The position numbers and the translations under genes are program-made. Positions 6,084 to 10,017 of a stretch of DNA of 10,017 nucleotides are shown piece after piece; within the stretch, counting starts at the first letter, position 1; every line of letters starts with the position of its first letter. Under the pieces are notes generated by a model that saw nothing but the letters and a program-made list of their open reading frames with translations, made no database searches and was not told the origin of the DNA. The stretch covers positions 1 through 10,017 of the forward strand of contig DASQNO010000108.1 in NCBI GenBank assembly GCA_035644935.1. The letters run 5' to 3'. The DNA comes from CADCVW01 sp035644935 (lineage in GTDB: Bacteria > Pseudomonadota > Alphaproteobacteria > Sphingomonadales > Sphingomonadaceae).

Positions 6084-7261
6084 GGCTGGCGTCCTTCGCC
6101 TGCCACCCGGCGGCGTCGCGCGGGCGGTGTTTCGCCCCAGGCGCCGAACGGTCCGCAACGACGACCGGGGAGCGGCCGTTGCGCGACGTCTATCAGCGCG
6201 ACCGCGACCGGATCGTGCATTCGATTCCGTTTCGCAGGTTGCGGCACAAGACGCAGGTCTTCGTCGCGCCCGACGGCGACCATTTCCGGGTCCGGCTGAC
6301 GCATAGCCTGGAAGTGGCGCAGATCGCGCGGACCCTGGCGCGGGCTTTGGGGCTGAACGAGGACCTGACCGAAGCGATCGCGCTGGCGCACGACATCGGC
6401 CATCCGCCGTTCGGCCACGCAGGGGAGGACGCGCTGACCGCCGCCGTGGCCGATGCCGGCGGGTTCGATCACAACGCGCATACGCTGCGCACGCTGACGC
6501 GGCTGGAATCCCCTTATCCGTTGTTCGACGGCTTGAACCTCAGCTGGGAAACGCTGGAGGGGCTCGCCAAGCATAATGGGCCCGTGTCCTCGCCGACCTG
6601 GGCGCTGGCCGAGGTCGACGCCGCATGGCCGCTGGAACTGGCGAGCTGGCCGAGCCTGGAGGCGCAGGTCGCGGCGGTGGCGGACGACATCGCCTACGAC
6701 AATCACGACATCGACGACGGCCTGCGCGCGGGCCTGATCGCGTTCGACGACCTGCTGGAGGAGCCGCTGGTGGCGGAAAGCTGGCGACGCGTGACCGCCC
6801 GCTACCCTTATGTGGAGCGAGCCCGTCTGGTGCCCGAGCTGATCCGTGAGCAGATCGGGCGCATGGTGGGCGACGTGCTCGCGGAAACGCGGCGGCGGCT
6901 GGACGCATGGCGCCCCGACAGCGTCGCCGACGTGCGCGCCGCGGGCGCTGCGCTGGTGGGCTTCTCCGAGGGGATGGCGGCCGAGGAACGCGCGCTCAAG
7001 CGCTTCATGTATGCGCGCTTCTACCACCACCCGGTGCAGCTTGCCGTTGCCGAACGCGCGGGTACGATCGTTACGAGGTTGGCGCAGGCGTACCGAGCGG
7101 ACGGCGGGCTGCTGCCGTCCGCGTGGGGCGAACGACTGCCGGCGCAACATCCGGACAAGGTGCGCCATGTCGCCGACTTCATCGCAGGCATGACCGATCG
7201 TTACGCGATCGCCCGGTACCGCGAGGTCGTAGGGCCGATCGACATGCCCGAAGGTTTCTGA
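6035..7261 (+). CDS. dgt: Deoxyguanosinetriphosphate triphosphohydrolase-like protein (dGTPase, HD superfamily)
   Basis: This family hydrolyses dNTPs (typically dGTP) to the deoxynucleoside plus triphosphate and so limits nucleotide pools. The 408-residue product has the N-terminal family signature FACHPAASRGR and YQRDRDRIVHSIPFRRL. The metal-binding HD set follows: His90 in RLTHSLEVAQ, His119-Asp120 in AHDIGHPPFGHAGED, and Asp218 in ADDIAYDNHDIDDGL. It is about 100 residues shorter than E. coli Dgt and matches the shorter class common in alphaproteobacteria, whose true substrate range is often broader or untested. ATG 6035 overlaps the preceding gene by 49 bases and has only a weak Shine-Dalgarno. 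GTG 5921 is also in frame but would add unconserved residues. A CTG at 6086, just after the SPOR stop, would place the conserved FAC motif nearest the terminus. Start confidence is therefore moderate while the function call is strong. Confidence 0.93.
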   Translation: MDQRGWTGDRQGGGEVRLASFACHPAASRGRCFAPGAERSATTTGERPLRDVYQRDRDRIVHSIPFRRLRHKTQVFVAPDGDHFRVRLTHSLEVAQIARTLARALGLNEDLTEAIALAHDIGHPPFGHAGEDALTAAVADAGGFDHNAHTLRTLTRLESPYPLFDGLNLSWETLEGLAKHNGPVSSPTWALAEVDAAWPLELASWPSLEAQVAAVADDIAYDNHDIDDGLRAGLIAFDDLLEEPLVAESWRRVTARYPYVERARLVPELIREQIGRMVGDVLAETRRRLDAWRPDSVADVRAAGAALVGFSEGMAAEERALKRFMYARFYHHPVQLAVAERAGTIVTRLAQAYRADGGLLPSAWGERLPAQHPDKVRHVADFIAGMTDRYAIARYREVVGPIDMPEGF

Positions 7262-7266
7262 CGCCG

Positions 7267-7935
7267 ATGCGCGTGGCGATGATCGGCGCGACCGGACTGG
7301 TGGGATCGCTGCTTGCGGACCGATTGTTCGCCGATCCGCGGACCGGCGAGGTGCATTCGATCGGTCGCCGGGAGAGCGGGCGGCGGGGTGTGCGCTGGCG
7401 CGAGCATGTCGCGCCCGCCGCCGATTGGCCGGACATCGCGCGTGCCGTCGCCGCCGAGGTAGCGGTGTCGGCGCTGGGCACCACCATGCGCGCGGCGGGC
7501 AGCGAAGCGGCGTTTCGCGCCGTCGACCGCGACATCGTCGCGGCGTTCGCGCGCGCGACGCGGGAGGCGGGCGCGCGGCGCATGCTGACCATCTCGTCGG
7601 TGGGCGCGGACGCCGCCTCGCGCGATTTCTACCTGCGGACCAAAGGCGAGATGGAGCGCGAGCTGCGCGCCTTGAGCTTCGCGCGGTTGGACGTGCTGCG
7701 GCCGGGACTGCTTCGCGGCGCGCGGGGCGGGGACCGGCGGCTGGGCGAGCGGATCGGAATCGCGCTGAGCGCGCTCGCAAACCTGGCGCTGCGCGGGCGC
7801 TTTGCCCGTTACGCGGCCATCGACGCGGCGGTCGTGGCGGATGCGGCGGCGGCCTGCCTCCACTTCGAGGCGCCTGGCGTGTTCGTGCACGAGAACGGGG
7901 ACATCCGGCGGCTGGCGCGCGAGCTGACCGGGTAG
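7267..7935 (+). CDS. NAD(P)-binding Rossmann protein, TIP30/HTATIP2-like (atypical SDR)
   Basis: The 222-residue product begins with a Rossmann dinucleotide motif, GATGLVG at 7-13, directly after the first strand (MRVAMI). Later features resemble the atypical short-chain dehydrogenase group that includes TIP30/HTATIP2 and YbjT-like proteins: ALGTT at 69-73, ISSVGAD at 109-115, and the YxxxK pair Tyr122-Lys126 within FYLRTKGEMERELR, followed by LDVLRPGLLRG. These support NAD(P) binding and possibly reductase activity; substrate cannot be deduced. It starts 5 bases after the dgt stop, so it is probably cotranscribed with dgt. GAAGG at 7250-7254 is a weak and rather distant Shine-Dalgarno. ATG 7267 fits because the glycine motif then falls at the usual position; the reading frame stays open upstream only as a dgt shadow. 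The gene is small but appears complete. Confidence 0.85.
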   Translation: MRVAMIGATGLVGSLLADRLFADPRTGEVHSIGRRESGRRGVRWREHVAPAADWPDIARAVAAEVAVSALGTTMRAAGSEAAFRAVDRDIVAAFARATREAGARRMLTISSVGADAASRDFYLRTKGEMERELRALSFARLDVLRPGLLRGARGGDRRLGERIGIALSALANLALRGRFARYAAIDAAVVADAAAACLHFEAPGVFVHENGDIRRLARELTG

Positions 7936-8000
7936 ACGCGGCGCTTCACGCGCGGCGGCGCTTGGGCTAGAGCGCAGCGCTTTCCCACCCAGGAACGCCC

Positions 8001-9728
8001 GTGACGCTTTACGCCCGCTTTGCCGCGCACATAGATGCCATGCTGGACCAGTTGACCGAAGAGGGCGCGCTGCCCGCCGGGCTGTCGCGCGCCGGCATCA
8101 CGGTCGAGCCGCCGAGGGACACCTCGCACGGCGATCTGGCGACCAACGCGGCGATGGTGTTGGCCAAGGGCGCCGGTACCAACCCGCGCGCGCTGGCGGC
8201 GCTGATCGTCCCCAAGCTCGTGGCGCTGGACGGCGTGTCGGGGGCGGAGCCGGCGGGACCGGGGTTCATCAATCTGCGGCTGGACGAGGATATGTGGCGC
8301 GACGAACTGCGCGCCATCGGCGCGGCGGGCGCGGACTATGGCCGGTCGGACCTGGGGCAGGGGCGGCGGGTCAACGTCGAGTATGTTTCCGCCAACCCGA
8401 CCGGGCCGATGCACATGGGGCATTGCCGCGGCGCAGTGGTCGGCGACGCGCTGGCCAGCCTGCTGGCGCATGCCGGGTTCGCCGTGACCAAGGAATATTA
8501 CGTCAACGACGCCGGCGGGCAGGTCGATACGCTCGCCCGGTCCGCGCACCTGCGATACCGGGAGGCGTTGGGCGAGAATATCGGCGCGATCCCGGAAGGC
8601 CTGTACCCGGGCGACTACCTGAAGCCGCTGGGCGCGGCGCTGGCGGCCGAGTTCGGCGACCGGTTCATCGCGGCGGCAGACAACGAGTGGCTGCAGCCGT
8701 TCAAGACGCGCGCGGTGGCGGCGATGATGGAGTTGATCAAGGCGGACCTGGCGCTGCTGGGCGTCCACCACGACCTGTTCGCATCCGAAGCCGAACTGCA
8801 CGCGTCGGGCGCGGTGGACCGGATGCAGGCGGCGCTGACCGCGCACGGGCTGGTGTACCAGGGCGTGCTCGATCCGCCCAAGGGCAAGACCGTTGAAGAT
8901 TGGGAGCCAGTCGAGTTGACGCTGTTTCGTTCCACCGCGTTCGGGGACGACCAGGACCGCCCGCTCAAGAAGTCGGACGGCAGTTGGACCTATTTCGCGG
9001 CCGATGCCGCCTATCACCTCCAGAAACTGGAACGTTCGGACGAGCTGACCAACATCTGGGGGGCGGACCATGCGGGCACGGTGAAGCGCATCCAGGCGGC
9101 GGTACAGGCGCTCAGCGGCCGGCCGGCGCTGGATGTCAAGCTGGTGCAGATGGTCAAGCTGCTGCGCGGCGGCGAGCCGGTGAAGATGTCCAAGCGGTCG
9201 GGGTCGTTCGTGACGCTGGCGGAGGTCGTCGAGGAGGTCGGACGCGATGCGGTGCGGTTCACCATGCTGACGCGCAAAGCGGACGCGCAGATGGACTTCG
9301 ACTTCGTCAAAGTCGTGGAAGCGTCGCGGGACAATCCGGTGTTCTACGTCCAGTACGCCCACGCCCGCATCCGGTCGCTGCACCGCAAGGCGGCGGAGGC
9401 CGGGATCGAAGCGGACGGGGCGGCGGACCTGTCGCTGCTGGACGGGCGCGAACTGGCGCTGGTGAAGCTTGCGGCGCAGTTCCCGCGGGTGGTCGAATCG
9501 GCCGCGGTCGCGCGCGAGCCGCATCGCGTCGCCTTCTACCTGGGCGATCTGGCGGCAGCGTTCCATGGCGTCTGGAACCAGGGAAACGACGATCCCGAGC
9601 GCCGCTTCCTCCTCGCCGACCGTCCCGAACTGACACGCGCTCGGCTGGCGCTTGCATCGGGACTTGGGATCATCATTAACGCTGGGTTAGCACTTTTGGG
9701 CGTAACCGCGGCCGAGGAGATGGCGTAA
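8001..9728 (+). CDS. argS: Arginyl-tRNA synthetase
   Basis: ArgS charges tRNA-Arg with arginine using ATP in the cytoplasm and is a class Ia synthetase. The 575-residue product shows the N-terminal tRNA-binding Add-1 domain (about 4-93, with the PPRDTSHGDLATNAAM signature). The HIGH-type motif follows as HMGH at 138-141 within SANPTGPMHMGHCRG. The KMSKS-type motif is KMSKR at 395-399, and the helical anticodon-binding DALR domain occupies roughly 447-575. Length is normal for the family. The start is GTG at 8001, with AGGAA at 7991-7995 five bases upstream, giving MTLYARFAAHID. The preceding 65-bp gap is GC-rich and holds only a weak promoter-like arrangement. The last codons include Ile ATT, Leu TTA (residue 563), Leu CTT, Leu TTG and Val GTA. 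TTA occurs nowhere else in the gene in frame, and it overlaps a CtrA-like box. The stop shares one base with the next start. Confidence 0.98.
   Translation: MTLYARFAAHIDAMLDQLTEEGALPAGLSRAGITVEPPRDTSHGDLATNAAMVLAKGAGTNPRALAALIVPKLVALDGVSGAEPAGPGFINLRLDEDMWRDELRAIGAAGADYGRSDLGQGRRVNVEYVSANPTGPMHMGHCRGAVVGDALASLLAHAGFAVTKEYYVNDAGGQVDTLARSAHLRYREALGENIGAIPEGLYPGDYLKPLGAALAAEFGDRFIAAADNEWLQPFKTRAVAAMMELIKADLALLGVHHDLFASEAELHASGAVDRMQAALTAHGLVYQGVLDPPKGKTVEDWEPVELTLFRSTAFGDDQDRPLKKSDGSWTYFAADAAYHLQKLERSDELTNIWGADHAGTVKRIQAAVQALSGRPALDVKLVQMVKLLRGGEPVKMSKRSGSFVTLAEVVEEVGRDAVRFTMLTRKADAQMDFDFVKVVEASRDNPVFYVQYAHARIRSLHRKAAEAGIEADGAADLSLLDGRELALVKLAAQFPRVVESAAVAREPHRVAFYLGDLAAAFHGVWNQGNDDPERRFLLADRPELTRARLALASGLGIIINAGLALLGVTAAEEMA
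9676..9691 (+). promoter_or_regulatory. Candidate CtrA-binding site inside the 3' end of argS
   Basis: The bases read TTAA-CGCTGGG-TTAGC, matching TTAA-N7-TTAAC at 8 of 9 defined positions with exact spacing. The site lies 36 bases before the ATG of the downstream SPOR gene. It falls within a run of argS codons unlike the rest of the gene, including its only in-frame TTA leucine. A promoter for the SPOR gene controlled by CtrA would explain this; binding itself is unproven. Confidence 0.5.
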
Positions 9729-10017
9729 TGGCAACCGAGACGATGACTGCGGACGAAGATCGGCTTCCCTGGCTGGAAGCGGTCGAGGATGAAGACGACA
9801 AGGGTGGGCCGTCGGCGGCGAAGCTGATCGGTGCGCTGATCATCGGACTCGTGGCCATCGCGGCGGTGATCTTTGCATTCTTTCAGCTCGGCAATCGCGA
9901 TAGCGGCGGCACGCAGGACGTTGAAATGATCGCGGCTGAAGACGGCGGCGTCTACAAGGAAGCACCGCAGACCCCCGGCGGCATGAAGGTCGATGGCGAG
10001 GGCGACACGGCCTACGC
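9728..10017 (+). CDS. Membrane-anchored SPOR-domain protein, N-terminal part (cut by window edge)
   Basis: Ninety-six full codons and part of another are visible. An acidic cytoplasmic N-terminus (1-31, containing DRLPWLEAVEDEDD) precedes a single membrane segment at about 33-52 (LIGALIIGLVAIAAVIFAFF). The start of a periplasmic linker then carries the YKEAPQTPGGMKV stretch near 76-88. I recognise this arrangement from the alphaproteobacterial protein encoded just after argS, which ends in a SPOR domain; that domain would lie beyond the window and is not seen here. ATG 9728 shares its A with the argS stop, and GAGGAGA at 9714-9720 is a strong Shine-Dalgarno 7 bases upstream. Such proteins bind septal peptidoglycan during division, so a septal location is expected. 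A candidate CtrA box lies in the end of argS just upstream. The frame is intact to the edge. Confidence 0.85.
   Translation, partial: MATETMTADEDRLPWLEAVEDEDDKGGPSAAKLIGALIIGLVAIAAVIFAFFQLGNRDSGGTQDVEMIAAEDGGVYKEAPQTPGGMKVDGEGDTAY

Noticed and set aside
3942..6158. 738-residue open frame on the minus strand opposite the TPR-SPOR gene
   Set aside because: It is extremely Arg-rich with no recognisable domain. It mirrors a gene whose signal peptide and SPOR domain are clear. Long antisense frames are typical of high-GC DNA.
5651..7780. 709-residue open frame on the minus strand
   Set aside because: It runs across three well-supported + strand genes and has Arg/Ala/Pro-rich composition without motifs, so it is a codon-bias shadow.
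7945..7972. TTCACG-N16-CTAGAG as a promoter for argS
   Set aside because: Both elements match sigma-70 consensus poorly, and similar arrangements arise easily in this GC-rich sequence, so I did not list it as a feature.
7809..9566. 585-residue open frame on the minus strand opposite argS
   Set aside because: argS motifs are complete on the + strand. The antisense product has no domain logic and is rich in Arg, His and Gln, as expected for a shadow frame.

Overview
The window comes from a GC-rich alphaproteobacterium, most likely a sphingomonad (Sphingomonas-like). The base composition is strongly GC-biased and GTG and TTG starts are used. The FtsZ, dGTPase and ArgS sequences and the gene order fit that group. 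This assignment rests on recognition of protein sequence and synteny, not on a search. All genes lie on the + strand and coding density is very high; the longest non-coding gap is about 130 bases.

Region 1 (1-3834) is the end of the division and cell wall (dcw) cluster. It holds the last codons of an upstream gene (probably ddl), then ftsQ, ftsA and ftsZ. The first three overlap by 1 to 4 bases and look translationally coupled. ftsZ is set apart by a 108-bp gap containing a near-consensus CtrA box (TTAC-N7-TTAAC) and two GANTC methylation sites, the same classes of signal that control ftsZ in Caulobacter.

Region 2 (3835-6083) has a 128-bp spacer and a large exported protein with N-terminal TPR-like repeats, a long Pro/Ala/Thr-rich linker with RPKVE repeats, and a C-terminal SPOR domain. 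Its likely Shine-Dalgarno sequence lies in the 3' arm of an 11-bp hairpin.

Region 3 (6035-10017) is the dgt - (oxidoreductase) - argS - SPOR cluster. It comprises an HD-domain dNTP triphosphohydrolase, a small TIP30-like Rossmann protein, arginyl-tRNA synthetase, and the first 97 codons of a membrane-anchored SPOR protein cut by the window edge. A second near-consensus CtrA box (TTAA-N7-TTAGC) lies inside the last codons of argS, 36 bases before the SPOR gene, in a short run of codons atypical for argS.

The genes join septum assembly (FtsQ, FtsA, FtsZ), probable septal peptidoglycan binding (two SPOR proteins), nucleotide pool control and translation. I see no phage, IS element, CRISPR array, RNA gene or wholly unknown system. 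The most interesting content is regulatory: two candidate CtrA boxes at the only two TTAA tetramers I could find in the window, and the RBS-masking hairpin.
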